Shown piece after piece: positions 8,630 to 18,311 of a stretch of 64,000 bases of DNA; within the stretch, counting starts at the first letter, position 1; each line of letters begins with the position of its first letter. The notes under the pieces were generated by a model that was not told the DNA's origin, did no database searches, and saw nothing but the letters and a program-made list of their open reading frames with translations. Origin of the DNA: Sedimentitalea sp039941015 (GTDB lineage Bacteria; Pseudomonadota; Alphaproteobacteria; Rhodobacterales; Rhodobacteraceae). The stretch lies in assembly GCF_039941015.1 (NCBI RefSeq), contig NZ_JBDVFI010000053.1. One strand, written 5' to 3'. Both the position numbers and the translations under genes were made by a program.

Positions 8630-9319
8630 ATGAGTGACAGTAAAAATACCCTGACCAACGCGGTGCATGATCTGCTTCGCAGGGCCATAATCGAACAAGC
8701 ATTGAAGCCAGGGATGCGGCTTCCCGAGGATACTGTCGGCGAACAGTTCGGGGTGAGTCGGACCATCGTTCGACATGCTTTGGTGCGTCTGGAGAACGAA
8801 GGGCTTGTCATCACGCGCCGCAATCGTGGTGCGTTTGTCGCCGAACCGTCCAAGGAAGAGGCGCAGCACGTGTTCGAGGTTCGGCAATGCCTCGAAAAAG
8901 AGGTCATCCGAATTCTATGCGAGCGCATGCCAGAAAGTGGATACGATCAGCTTGAGGCTCATGTGCGCAACGAAGAAAGCGTAAAGGGCAAAGATGGCCC
9001 GGTTTCAATTCGGCTCGCTGGTGAATTTCACGTTCATCTTGCCGCGCTGACCGGCAATGATGTGCTGGCCCGATATGTATCCGAGGTTGTGCTTCGTTGC
9101 TCACTCATCATGTCGATGTATGCAAGAAGCCATTCCTCTGACTGCGCAGTAGGCGAGCATTCCCAGATCATCGAGGCCATCCGCGCCGGAGACGCGGCGC
9201 GCGCCAGCGAGATCATGAACCACCACCTTGGTGCGGTTGCCGGGCGAGCGGAGCTGACGCCCAAGCCGGATAACATCCAGTCCATCCTGTCCCATTATGG
9301 CAAGGAGTTGGCGCAATGA
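8630..9319 (+). CDS. GntR-family transcriptional regulator, FadR/FCD type
   Basis: A 229-residue regulator. Residues 8-70 form the winged helix-turn-helix (recognition segment EQFGVSRTIVRHALVRLENE), and the rest is the all-helical FCD ligand domain. Conserved metal-binding residues of FCD proteins are suggested by the His in EFHVHLA, EHSQIIEAI and MNHHL. It is divergent from the importer-A operon and overlaps the downstream flavin-reductase-like gene by 4 nt. It probably senses the imported compound or a product and controls both directions. Confidence 0.9.
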   Translation: MSDSKNTLTNAVHDLLRRAIIEQALKPGMRLPEDTVGEQFGVSRTIVRHALVRLENEGLVITRRNRGAFVAEPSKEEAQHVFEVRQCLEKEVIRILCERMPESGYDQLEAHVRNEESVKGKDGPVSIRLAGEFHVHLAALTGNDVLARYVSEVVLRCSLIMSMYARSHSSDCAVGEHSQIIEAIRAGDAARASEIMNHHLGAVAGRAELTPKPDNIQSILSHYGKELAQ

Positions 9320-9990
9320 CGCTTTCCGCAACCCATCACGCCTTGAACTTTTCTGACCTCACCCCGCGCGAGGCCTATAAGGTTATGATCGGCACTATCG
9401 TACCGCGCCCGATCGCCTGGGTTACCACGGTGTCGCCCGACGGGGTGGTCAATGCAGCACCATATTCCTTTTTCAACTGCCTGTCGGCTGATCCACCGAT
9501 TCTGGCGCTTGGCGTGGAAAACAAACCGGACCGGAGTTTCAAGGATACCGCCTACAACATTCGCATGACCGAGTGTTTTACCGTGAACATCGTTGATCGT
9601 GCGAATGTCGAAGCGATGTCGGTCACGGCTGCCGGATTTGACCGGGAGGTGGATGAACTCGAAATGGCGGGGCTTACGTCAGCGCCTGGGGAAAAGGTTG
9701 CCTGCCCGCGCATCGCCGAGGCACCCGTTGCCTTTGAATGTGAGCGATATCTGGGAATCGAGGTCAGTTCGGCCCGCGAAATCATCCTTGGCCGAATTGT
9801 CATGGCCCATGTGCGCAACGATATCATCGATCCTGCGACCTGTTATTCGGACCATGAGCGGTTGGATGCCATTGGTCGAATGGGAGGCAACGGCTATGCC
9901 GGAACCTTGGATTATTTCGACTGGCCAACGCCATCCGCTGAGGATGTGTTGAACGGCGTTCGCAAGAAGGCAGCGACCGGCGGGGTTTGA
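9316..9990 (+). CDS. Flavin reductase-like domain protein (FMN-binding split barrel)
   Basis: A 224-residue protein of the flavin-reductase-like/FMN-binding family. The family's N-terminal pattern is clear: IVPRPIAWVTTVSPDGVVNAAPYSFFN followed by the PPILALGV strand. Relatives reduce FMN with NAD(P)H for partner monooxygenases or act as FMN-dependent oxidoreductases. No monooxygenase gene is next to it here. The ATG overlaps the GntR stop (ATGA), so they are co-translated. Its role with importer A may be ring oxidation or reduction, but this is inference. Confidence 0.85.
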   Translation: MTLSATHHALNFSDLTPREAYKVMIGTIVPRPIAWVTTVSPDGVVNAAPYSFFNCLSADPPILALGVENKPDRSFKDTAYNIRMTECFTVNIVDRANVEAMSVTAAGFDREVDELEMAGLTSAPGEKVACPRIAEAPVAFECERYLGIEVSSAREIILGRIVMAHVRNDIIDPATCYSDHERLDAIGRMGGNGYAGTLDYFDWPTPSAEDVLNGVRKKAATGGV

Positions 9991-10080
9991 ACCGGGTCAA
10001 GAAGGGAAACGGATCGCTGAGATTGTTCGAGTTTGCGGCGCACGCCGTTGGCGTGTGGGTCGCTGATCAATCAAGGACGA

Positions 10081-11001
10081 TCACACGTGTGCTTGTTCCT
10101 GATTGCCCGCCTCAAGCCCCTCGAGGATGCGCTGAATATTCTCCAGATCAAGCTGGTCTTTCAGGCCGATGAAAACCACGCCGGTTTCGTGATCATCGTC
10201 GACAGTTTCGATGGTGTAACGGTTTCCGACGACATGGATCAGCGCCATGCCGGTGGCCGTGCGTATGAACCCCTTGGCTCTGTCCACTCCGTGATCATCG
10301 GCCAAGGCCGCGCCAAGGTCTTTGGCGTCAATGTGGCTCGCTGGTCGATAAACCTGGCTGTGGAAGCGACCATGCACGGTATCGGCGACAGCGGATCGGC
10401 GGGCCGGAAAGGGCAGGGCGCCCAAGGCAGCAGAAATCGGTATCTGTCCTGACGTCACCGGCAGAATGCGTTTTCCGGGGTAGTTCAGGTTCAACCAATC
10501 TCGGACGGCCTCTAGTTGATGCGGGGATACGAGGTCGGCCTTGGTCAGAAGAAGAATATCGGCCTGTTTCAATTGGCGTTCGATTGTATCGGCCAAATAA
10601 GTATTGTTTGCGTTTCTGCGGATCTGTTCGGCGTCCGCCAATACCAGCGTGGCGTCCGCCCTCAGGCCATCGATCATTCCGACGGTTGTAGCGATGGACG
10701 CCGGCAGGGCAACGCCGGTTGCTTCGATCAAGATATGGTCGGGACGGGGTGACATGTTCTGAATATCGCTCAAGGCACCGATCAGATCGCTTCCAAACGC
10801 GCAGCACACACATCCACCAGAGATAGAGATGAGCCCATCCCCGGTGGCTTCGATCAAATCGGCATCAATTGGAAGTTCGCCGAACTCGTTGACCAGCACC
10901 GCAAGACGCTGGCCTTCGTTATGCCGCAACAGGTGGTTGATCAGCGTGGTTTTTCCCGCACCGAGATAGCCACCTATCACTGAAACTGGCAGATCCATCA
11001 T
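10081..11001 (-). CDS. CobW/COG0523 GTPase, putative zinc metallochaperone
   Basis: A 306-residue P-loop GTPase with GYLGAGKTT (Walker A, residues 10-18), the metal-binding CxCC motif in GGCVCC, ILIEATG (switch/Walker B), and LLTKADL (NKxD-like guanine specificity). The C-terminal CobW domain is present but short and lacks a His-rich tail. The start ATG at 11001 overlaps the upstream amidohydrolase stop (ATGATG). COG0523 proteins are thought to deliver zinc or other metals. The translational coupling suggests that it serves the YtcJ-like amidohydrolase, which is a metalloenzyme. Confidence 0.88.
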   Translation of the reverse strand: MMDLPVSVIGGYLGAGKTTLINHLLRHNEGQRLAVLVNEFGELPIDADLIEATGDGLISISGGCVCCAFGSDLIGALSDIQNMSPRPDHILIEATGVALPASIATTVGMIDGLRADATLVLADAEQIRRNANNTYLADTIERQLKQADILLLTKADLVSPHQLEAVRDWLNLNYPGKRILPVTSGQIPISAALGALPFPARRSAVADTVHGRFHSQVYRPASHIDAKDLGAALADDHGVDRAKGFIRTATGMALIHVVGNRYTIETVDDDHETGVVFIGLKDQLDLENIQRILEGLEAGNQEQAHV

Positions 11002-12638
11002 ATCGTCGCGGCCTCGAAAATACGGCCACCCTGAACTGTCCCCCAGACGCCGATATCTTTCAGCGCCTCTGGGGCAACTTTGGTCGGGTCGTCTTCGAGC
11101 ACAGCAAAATCGGCCCGCTTTCCGACTTCGATCGAGCCGACCAGATCGTCCATTTTCATTGTGACTGCGGCCCCCAGCGTGATGGCGTAAAGCGCCTCTG
11201 CTACTGAGATCCGTTCGTTTTTGCCCAGAACACGCCCCGAGGCGGTGCATCTGTTGACGGCGGCCCAAGCTGTGAAGAGCGGACCAAGCGGTGTTACCGG
11301 CGCATCAGAGTGAATGGTCATCGGGATCCCTTCGGCCAATGCCGTGCGGCAGGCGTTCATCCGTTCGGCGCGTTCGGGGCCTACAGTCAGGGAATAGTGT
11401 TCGTCGCCCCAATAGAAATGGTGGTTGGCGAACAGGTTCACGCACATTCCAAGTCTTGCCATCTTGCGGAACTGGGCTGGCGAAGCGAGCTGGCAGTGTT
11501 GCAGGGTAAACCGATGGTCAAGATCCGGGTGCTTGCGTAGAGATGCCTCCATGGTTTCAATGGCCAACTGCGTTGCCTCATCTCCGTTCGTGTGGGTATG
11601 GACCTGCACCCCGGCGGCGAGTGCGCGTTCGAAGATTTCGGCCAACTGATCAGGCGCAATGTACCACAAGCCGTTTTCTGCGCCGTTGTAATAGCCGGGC
11701 CAGCGCATACGGGCTGAAAAGCCCTGAATGGAGCCGTCCGCAATCACCTTGATGCGACCAAGTTCCAGCCGGTCGGTGCTGCGTTCTCGCAGCGAAGCGG
11801 TGTAATCGACCAGATCCTTTGGTGACAGGCCCATATTGATACGAAACGCGACCATGCAAACGGGATAATCATCGGCGCCGGTCACATCGGAAAACATCTC
11901 GACAAGGTCGTCGTCAAGCTGCTGGCCCAGATCTGAAGAGGTCGTCACACCAGACCTGACGCAGAGCCTTGCATAGTTGCGCAGGCCCTCTTGATCAGCG
12001 GACAGAAAGGCACGATCCATGCCGACATGCTTTCCTGCAGGCATCATGATCTCGGGGCTCTTCAGCTCGCCGGTCGGGAAACCGTCATCGCCAAGCGGAA
12101 TGCCTGGGTGGGTGTTGCCCTGCTTCATGAGGCCCGCCAGTTCCAAGCCCTTGGTGTTGACGTTCAGAATGTGCCCGGATGCGTGCATCACCCCCACGGG
12201 CCGCGTATCCGAGACCCGGTCAAGATCGGCCCGGGTCATGCGCACGTTGTCCATGTAGATTGGATCAAATCCCCAGCCCAACAAGGGTTGGTCTGCATCC
12301 TCCAAGGCCGATTCAGCTTCCTTGAGCCTTGCCACCGCATCATCAACGGTTTTTAGCCCGCCCCAAACCTTGCCATTCGGATCCATACGATCAAACCAGC
12401 CGACATAGGTGAAACTCCACAATGCACCCTCCATGCTGTGTGCATGGCCTTCTATCAAACCCGGCAAAAGCACCTTGTCGGCAAAGCGCTCGTTCAGCTC
12501 GTAAGGCCCCCAACCGGCAAGTTCCTCAAGTGTACCTGCGCCCAGAATCCGACCCCCGTGTACAGCGACATGGCTGACTTCGGGTTGGTTCGGATTCATC
12601 GTGATGATTTTTTGGGCTGAATAGATTGTGGTCTTCAT
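10998..12638 (-). CDS. YtcJ-like amidohydrolase (amidohydrolase family 3)
   Basis: A 546-residue metal-dependent hydrolase. The strand-1 metal motif reads LPGLIEGHAHS near residue 60, the strand-6 region carries QVHTHTNGD and HRFTLQHCQ, and the strand-8 Asp is in IHSDAPV. YtcJ-type enzymes are intracellular and mostly of unknown substrate, often acting on N-acyl or cyclic amide bonds. It is divergent from a LysR gene and coupled to the CobW gene. A GGATGA Shine-Dalgarno-like stretch precedes the ATG. Confidence 0.88.
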   Translation of the reverse strand: MKTTIYSAQKIITMNPNQPEVSHVAVHGGRILGAGTLEELAGWGPYELNERFADKVLLPGLIEGHAHSMEGALWSFTYVGWFDRMDPNGKVWGGLKTVDDAVARLKEAESALEDADQPLLGWGFDPIYMDNVRMTRADLDRVSDTRPVGVMHASGHILNVNTKGLELAGLMKQGNTHPGIPLGDDGFPTGELKSPEIMMPAGKHVGMDRAFLSADQEGLRNYARLCVRSGVTTSSDLGQQLDDDLVEMFSDVTGADDYPVCMVAFRINMGLSPKDLVDYTASLRERSTDRLELGRIKVIADGSIQGFSARMRWPGYYNGAENGLWYIAPDQLAEIFERALAAGVQVHTHTNGDEATQLAIETMEASLRKHPDLDHRFTLQHCQLASPAQFRKMARLGMCVNLFANHHFYWGDEHYSLTVGPERAERMNACRTALAEGIPMTIHSDAPVTPLGPLFTAWAAVNRCTASGRVLGKNERISVAEALYAITLGAAVTMKMDDLVGSIEVGKRADFAVLEDDPTKVAPEALKDIGVWGTVQGGRIFEAATI

Positions 12639-12750
12639 TTTTTCATCCTGTCATCGTGCAAGCGCCTGAGGAGAGCCTAGAAAGATTTCATTCGTCGGAA
12701 AAATGGATATAATCAAGGGATAACCACAACTGGATAGTGGAACGAGGGCG

Positions 12751-13674
12751 GTGCAGAACTTCACGCTCAAACAATTGCGCTATGTAGAGGCGGCCGGACG
12801 GCTCGGTTCGATCGCGAGTGCCGCGACCGAATTGTCGATTTCCCAGAGTTCGATTACCGCCGCTATCGAAGTCCTTGAGACCGGTTTGGGCTATGACTTG
12901 TTCATCCGGACACCGTCAAAGGGTATTCGGCCCACACCGCAAGGGGCGGAGTCGCTTGTCCTGGTGCGACGCTTCCTGCAGCAGGCCCGGAACTTTCAGT
13001 CTGAAATCCAGTCAGTCGCTGGTACTGCGCGCGGAACGCTGAGGATAGCGTGCTATGCGACGGCTGCGCCGGCATTCTTGCCAATAATATTGCGCAGCGT
13101 GACAGAACGCTTTCCCGAATTGTCGATCACAGTACTGGAAGGTTCTCTCAGCGTTATTATCGATTACGTGAATGAAGGTGAAGCGGATCTTGCTTTTACA
13201 TACGATCTATTCAGGGACTCAAAACACCGCTTCTATCCTTTGTTTTCGGCACCACCTTACGCCATCGTGCCAAGTGACGATTCCATCGCTCGCGCGGGGC
13301 GGACCACACTGGCGGAGTTGTCTGAGAAACCGCTCGTGATGCTCGACCTGCCAGGTGCCAGCAAATATTTTATGGATATGTTTCATGCGGCGGGGCTTGA
13401 CCCGGTCGTTGCACACTCGACGCGGTCATCGGAGATTTTGCGGGCGCTCGTCGCGGGCGGCTTTGGCGTCGCACTGCTTAACATCCGACCATTGGACTAT
13501 CGCGAGACAGAATCGGGTTATCGCATCGTACCGATCTCAGATGAGATAGAATCAGCCCCGTTCGGGATCGCTATCGCCGACACCGAGGGCGTACCAAGGA
13601 CGATCAAGGCGTTCATCGATAACTGTCTGGAATTAAGTAATAAAGGGGCATTCGCGCATCTGATAGTTGAGTAG
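12751..13674 (+). CDS. LysR-family transcriptional regulator
   Basis: A 307-residue LysR regulator. Residues 4-63 hold the winged helix-turn-helix (LKQLRYVEAAGRLGSIASAA then SISQSSITAAI). The remainder is the two-lobed effector domain beginning near residue 92 (GTLRIACYAT). The start is GTG at 12751, with GAGGG four bases upstream. It lies between the divergent amidohydrolase/CobW pair and the codirectional importer-B operon, so it may control both. The 112-bp divergent region carries three GGATA elements at irregular spacing; a LysR box could not be assigned with confidence. Confidence 0.9.
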   Translation: MQNFTLKQLRYVEAAGRLGSIASAATELSISQSSITAAIEVLETGLGYDLFIRTPSKGIRPTPQGAESLVLVRRFLQQARNFQSEIQSVAGTARGTLRIACYATAAPAFLPIILRSVTERFPELSITVLEGSLSVIIDYVNEGEADLAFTYDLFRDSKHRFYPLFSAPPYAIVPSDDSIARAGRTTLAELSEKPLVMLDLPGASKYFMDMFHAAGLDPVVAHSTRSSEILRALVAGGFGVALLNIRPLDYRETESGYRIVPISDEIESAPFGIAIADTEGVPRTIKAFIDNCLELSNKGAFAHLIVE

Positions 13675-13819
13675 TTGGTGGCTTCATTGGTTTTATGGTG
13701 GATAGCAGCCCATTTTTTCAGTTTTTTGATGGAAAAGGCTTGGGCTAGGTTTACGGAAATCGCACGACCGCAACAAAACAGCGGCACTTGAAAATGGTCA
13801 TCAACAGGGAGACCGAGAC

Positions 13820-15400
13820 ATGAAACACAGTACCAAAAAGCTGTTGGCAGCCACTCTGATTGCGGCATGTACTGCCGCAGGTGCGGGCTGGGCACAGGAC
13901 ACACCCAAGGCTGGCGGGACGCTGGTGGTTTCCTTGCCTGGCGGGACGCCGCGGGTCTTGAACCCCGCCGTTCAGTCAGGGACAGCAACCGGCATGCCCG
14001 GCACCCAACTTTTTGCCTCGCCGCTCAGATATGACGATGATTGGACGCCCCAGCCCTATCTCGCCAAAAGCTGGGAGGTCAGCGATGACGGGCTTCAGGT
14101 CACGCTGCACCTGCAAGAGAACGCAACGTTCCATGATGGTGAGCCGATCACATCCGAGGATGTCGCCTTTTCCGTGGACGTGATCAAGGAATACCATCCG
14201 TTCAAGTCGATGTTCGCCCCGGTCGAGAGTGTCGATACACCGGATGAACACACCGCCGTTCTGAATCTGGCTCATCCGCATCCGGCGCTGATGCTGGCAA
14301 TGTCAGGCCAGCTTATGGCGATCATTCCCAAGCATATCTATGGCGATGGGCAAGACCCCAAGAACCACCCGCGCAACAATCAGGATGTTGTGGGTTCGGG
14401 TCCTTTCAAACTTGTCGAGTTCAAGCCGGGCGAACACGTTATCCTCGAACGCTATGACGGTTATTGGGAAGAAGGTCTGCCCTATCTCGACCGGATCGTC
14501 GCTCGCATCATCAATGACAGTTCCGCCCGCGCCATCGCGTTGCAGAACGGTGAAATTCAGATGTCCACCTTCGAAGCCGAACCCACGATCGTGAACCGCC
14601 TTAAATCAGCGGACAATCTGACTGTGACCCAAGAGGGTTACGGCGGCATCGGTGCGATCGACTGGCTTGCGATGAACACCACGCACGGGCCGCTACAGGA
14701 TGTGAAGGTCCGTCAGGCCATTGCCTATGCAATTGACAAGAACTTTATCCTCAAGGCCCTGATGCGGGGGACTGCGATTGAGGCGAAGACCGGTATCCAC
14801 CCCGATAGCCCGCTCTATAACCCGGACGTCGAGGCCTATGAACTGGATCTGGACAAGGCAAACGCCTTGCTGGACGAGGCGGGCTATCCGCTTGAGGACG
14901 GCAAGAGGTTCGAGTTGAAAATCGAACTGCCCGGTTTCCCCGGTTACAAACCCCAGACAGAATACATCAAGGCAGCGCTCTCTAAGGTTGGCATCGATGT
15001 TGTGGTTCGGGCACATCCAGATTTTCCGACCTGGGCTCAGGTGATGGGCAACATGGATTTCGATCTGGCAATGGACAGCGTCTATAACTGGGGGGATCCG
15101 GTGATTGGCGTGAACCGGACCTATCTGAGCTCGAACATTGGCAAGGGTGTCTGGTCAAATACCCAAGGCTATTCGAACGCGCGTGTGGATGAGATCCTAG
15201 ACGCGGCTGCGACTGAACTGGACGCGGAAAAGCGCAAGGCGCTCTATTCCGAGTTTCAGGAAATCGTGGCCGATGAAGTGCCGATCTACTTTATCAACGC
15301 CGTGCCACAGCACACGGTCTATTCGGACAGGGTCGGTAACCCACCCCAAGGCATCTGGGCGTCCAGTTCGCCGATGGACAAGATCTATCTGAAAGACTGA
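13820..15400 (+). CDS. ABC importer solute-binding protein, family 5 (importer B)
   Basis: A 526-residue periplasmic binding protein with a Sec signal peptide (MKHSTKKLLAAT, cleavage probably after GWAQ near residue 26). Family-5 segments are visible: LAKSWEVSDDG, ATFHDGEPITSEDVAFS and VRQAIAYAID. It is the first gene of a five-gene operon and is preceded by the LysR gene in the same orientation. Family 5 members bind peptides, opines, nickel or sugars; the ligand cannot be read from the sequence. Confidence 0.93.
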   Translation: MKHSTKKLLAATLIAACTAAGAGWAQDTPKAGGTLVVSLPGGTPRVLNPAVQSGTATGMPGTQLFASPLRYDDDWTPQPYLAKSWEVSDDGLQVTLHLQENATFHDGEPITSEDVAFSVDVIKEYHPFKSMFAPVESVDTPDEHTAVLNLAHPHPALMLAMSGQLMAIIPKHIYGDGQDPKNHPRNNQDVVGSGPFKLVEFKPGEHVILERYDGYWEEGLPYLDRIVARIINDSSARAIALQNGEIQMSTFEAEPTIVNRLKSADNLTVTQEGYGGIGAIDWLAMNTTHGPLQDVKVRQAIAYAIDKNFILKALMRGTAIEAKTGIHPDSPLYNPDVEAYELDLDKANALLDEAGYPLEDGKRFELKIELPGFPGYKPQTEYIKAALSKVGIDVVVRAHPDFPTWAQVMGNMDFDLAMDSVYNWGDPVIGVNRTYLSSNIGKGVWSNTQGYSNARVDEILDAAATELDAEKRKALYSEFQEIVADEVPIYFINAVPQHTVYSDRVGNPPQGIWASSSPMDKIYLKD

Positions 15401-15406
15401 TCTAAC

Positions 15407-15433
15407 TGCCCGCGGCCCTTGCGGTCGCGGGCA
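15407..15433 (+). terminator. Intercistronic hairpin after binding-protein gene
   Basis: A perfect 8-bp inverted repeat (TGCCCGCG and CGCGGGCA, 11-base loop) begins six bases after the binding-protein stop codon. There is no T tract. It has the same position and likely role as the hairpin at 6861-6885. Confidence 0.65.
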
Positions 15434-15469
15434 TTCGATTTGCAGGCCCTTGGCTGAAAGGTGGTCACA

Positions 15470-16447
15470 ATGAACGCGATGCGCGTCACTACAACTCGGA
15501 TCTTCTATGCCATCCTGTTGTTGCTCGCCGTCCTGGTGTTGAACTTCACGATGATGCATCTTGCGCCCGGCGACGTGGCGGACACCATCGCGCAATCAAT
15601 GGGCGGTGCCGACGAGGACACAATGGCCCAGATCCGTGCCGATTACGGCCTGGACAAACCCTTCTTGATACAGCTCGGTAGCTATCTGGGACGTGTGCTG
15701 CAATTTGATCTGGGGTATTCCTTTTATTACAATCAGCCAGTGACCACCCTGATCCTGCAGCGACTGCCTGCGACGCTGCTGCTGGTCTTTACGGCACAGA
15801 TCTTTGCGATGTTCATCGGCGTGGTTCTTGGGGTCATATCGGCACGTCGTCCAAATGGCATTCTTTCTCATTTCGTGACGTTTATTGCGCTTTTCGGTTA
15901 TTCCGCCCCGGTCTTCTGGACTGGAATACTGCTGCTCATCGGGTTTTCGCTAAAGATTCAGTGGTTTCCAGTGGCCGGTATGCGGGACGTCACGCTTGAA
16001 GGTGGCTTTATGGTTCAGGCGCTCGACATCATGCGCCACATGGTGCTGCCAACGATAACGCTGGGTTCCATCTTTCTTGCTCTGTATTCGCGTCTTTCAC
16101 GGGCGTCGATGATGGAAACGCTGGGCTCGGACTATGTTCGCACTGCCAAGGCCAAAGGGCTGACCGAACGCGAGGTGGTCTACAAGCATGCGCTTAAGAA
16201 TGCCCTGTCGCCGGTCATCACACTGGCCGGGCTTCAGTTCAGCGCCGTGATTTCGGGGGCTGTTTTGGTCGAAACCGTCTTTGCCTGGCCGGGTCTTGGG
16301 ACATTGGCGTTCCAGTCGATCCTTGCCCGCGACACGCCCACGATCCTGGGAATTCTCTTCTTCTCTGCGTTGATGGTGATCGTGGGGAATCTCTTGACTG
16401 ACTCTGTGCTGCGTCTCGTCGATCCGAGGCTGAAAGGGCGTGCATGA
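15470..16447 (+). CDS. ABC importer permease (DppB-like), importer B
   Basis: A 325-residue inner-membrane permease with an N-terminal helix, the FDLGYSFYYNQPV periplasmic segment and the EAA region near AKGLTEREVVYKHALKN, ending in LRLVDPRLKGRA. The ATG at 15470 has AAAGGTGG upstream; the GTG at 15461 lies inside that ribosome-binding site and is rejected. It overlaps the next permease gene by 4 nt. Confidence 0.93.
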   Translation: MNAMRVTTTRIFYAILLLLAVLVLNFTMMHLAPGDVADTIAQSMGGADEDTMAQIRADYGLDKPFLIQLGSYLGRVLQFDLGYSFYYNQPVTTLILQRLPATLLLVFTAQIFAMFIGVVLGVISARRPNGILSHFVTFIALFGYSAPVFWTGILLLIGFSLKIQWFPVAGMRDVTLEGGFMVQALDIMRHMVLPTITLGSIFLALYSRLSRASMMETLGSDYVRTAKAKGLTEREVVYKHALKNALSPVITLAGLQFSAVISGAVLVETVFAWPGLGTLAFQSILARDTPTILGILFFSALMVIVGNLLTDSVLRLVDPRLKGRA

Positions 16448-17325
16448 TGACCGATCAAACCATGGAACCACCTGTTGCCAAGGCCCGCTCGCCGCTCTCC
16501 GAAGCCTGGGAGATGTTCCGGCACAACCATTCGGCCATGGTCGGACTGGCGCTTTTGGTCGTGATCGTTCTGGGCGCTATTTTTGGCCCGATGTTATACC
16601 CAACCGATCCGTTTGATATGGTCTGGGCCCCGTTTTCCCCACCGGGCGAAGAAGGCTTCTTGCTTGGCACCGACTATCTTGGCCGCGATCTGTTTTCGCA
16701 GATTCTGTACGGCGCGCGCGTCACCTTGATCATCGGTCTTTCGGCGGCAATCGTCACCGTTGTGATCGGGGTTACGGTTGGCGCGCTTGCCGGGTTCTAC
16801 GGCGGCATCGTCGAAGAAGTCCTGATGCGCTTTACCGAGTTTTTTCAGGTCTTGCCGACGCTGCTGTTCTCGATGGTTATCGTGGCCCTGTTCGGCGCAA
16901 GCCTGACAATGATTACATTTGCCATCGGGATCGTAAGTTGGACCGCCGTAGCGCGTATCACCCGGTCTGAGTTTCAACGGGTACGCGAACTCGAATATGT
17001 CATGGCCAGCCGCGCTTCGGGTGCATCCAATGCCAAGCTCATGTTTGAGGTGATCCTGCCCAACGCGCTGCCGCCGATCATTGTGCAATCGGCGCTCATG
17101 GTCGGGTCTGCGATCCTTTTTGAGGCGGGTCTCAGCTTTCTCGGGCTGACCGATCCGAATGTGGTCAGTTGGGGTCAGATCATTGGGTCCAATCGGCAGT
17201 ACATCCTGGAATCCAGCTTTACCGTCACCATTCCCGGCCTCGCGATTTTCATCACCGTCCTCGCCATCAGTCTGGTCGGTGACGGTCTGAATGATGCGCT
17301 GAATCCCAAGCTGAGGAAACGCTGA
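16444..17325 (+). CDS. ABC importer permease (DppC-like), importer B
   Basis: A 293-residue permease with the family landmarks GTDYLGRDLFSQILYGARV, the EAA loop (ASRASGASNAKLMFEVILPN) and the LNDALNPKLRKR terminus. It overlaps the genes on both sides by 1-4 nt, as expected for a coupled permease/ATPase operon. Confidence 0.93.
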   Translation: MMTDQTMEPPVAKARSPLSEAWEMFRHNHSAMVGLALLVVIVLGAIFGPMLYPTDPFDMVWAPFSPPGEEGFLLGTDYLGRDLFSQILYGARVTLIIGLSAAIVTVVIGVTVGALAGFYGGIVEEVLMRFTEFFQVLPTLLFSMVIVALFGASLTMITFAIGIVSWTAVARITRSEFQRVRELEYVMASRASGASNAKLMFEVILPNALPPIIVQSALMVGSAILFEAGLSFLGLTDPNVVSWGQIIGSNRQYILESSFTVTIPGLAIFITVLAISLVGDGLNDALNPKLRKR

Positions 17326-18311
17326 TGCCTCCTCTACTCAAGGTCGAAAACCTGCGCATTGAACTCGCGACGCGTGCCGGGGTCGCTCCGGTGATCGACA
17401 ACATGAATCTGGAACTCGGCCACGGTGAAAGCATCAGTTTTGTCGGGGAATCCGGATGCGGCAAGTCCATGACCGCGCTTGCCATCATGGGGCTGCTACC
17501 AGAAGGCATCGGGCGCGTCGCCTCTGGCAGCATCCAGTTTGACGGCGAGGAATTGACCACAGCGTCGGACCGTCGACTGCGCGAAATTCGCGGCAACGAG
17601 ATCAGCATGATCTTTCAGGAACCGATGACCTCGCTGAACCCGGTCTATACCGTTGGTGAACAGATCGCCGAAGTGCTTCGCGCGCATGAGGGGCTTAGCA
17701 AGAAAGCGGCATGGAAACAGGCGATTGAACTGCTGGACGCCGTGCAGATTCCCAACCCCAAGAGTCGGGTAGAGGCCTATCCCTTCCAGATGTCTGGAGG
17801 TCAGCGTCAGCGGGTGATGATCGCCATTGCGCTGGCCTGTACTCCCAAAATCCTGATTGCGGATGAACCGACGACCGCGCTTGATGTGACCGTGCAGGCG
17901 CAGATCTTTGACCTGTTGCGCGACCTTCGAAAGCAGACCGGCACATCCATCATCATGATCACGCATGACATGGGCGCGGTTGCCGAGATGTCAGAGCGCA
18001 TGATCGTGATGTATGCGGGCCGCAAGGCAGAAGAAGGCCCTGTGGATCAAGTGATCGCCCACGCCCGTCATCCTTATACCCACGGGCTGATCAGTTGCGT
18101 GCCGCATATCATGGCAAATCTAACGGAGGAACGGCACGAGCTGACCGAAGTTCCGGGCATTGTCCCCGGCCTGTCAGAGTTTGGGCAGGACCTCTGCCTG
18201 TTCTCGTCGCGATGCCCTCGCGTGACCGATCAGTGTCTTCAGTCCCGACCACCTGAAATGCCGTTCGGGGATGCCCGTCGTTCGGCCTGCTGGCATGCGG
18301 AGGAGCTTTGA
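17325..18311 (+). CDS. ABC importer ATPase (DppD-like), importer B
   Basis: A 328-residue ATPase. Walker A GESGCGKSM, signature MSGGQRQRV, Walker B ADEPTTALD and H-loop ITHD are intact. The C-terminal Cys-containing extension (CLFSSRCPRVTDQC) is typical of DppD/OppD. The start overlaps the preceding stop by one base. Confidence 0.93.
   Translation: MPPLLKVENLRIELATRAGVAPVIDNMNLELGHGESISFVGESGCGKSMTALAIMGLLPEGIGRVASGSIQFDGEELTTASDRRLREIRGNEISMIFQEPMTSLNPVYTVGEQIAEVLRAHEGLSKKAAWKQAIELLDAVQIPNPKSRVEAYPFQMSGGQRQRVMIAIALACTPKILIADEPTTALDVTVQAQIFDLLRDLRKQTGTSIIMITHDMGAVAEMSERMIVMYAGRKAEEGPVDQVIAHARHPYTHGLISCVPHIMANLTEERHELTEVPGIVPGLSEFGQDLCLFSSRCPRVTDQCLQSRPPEMPFGDARRSACWHAEEL

Noticed and set aside
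12639..12750. Three GGATA elements as a LysR binding site
   Set aside because: Spacing is irregular and no T-N11-A palindrome is convincing.
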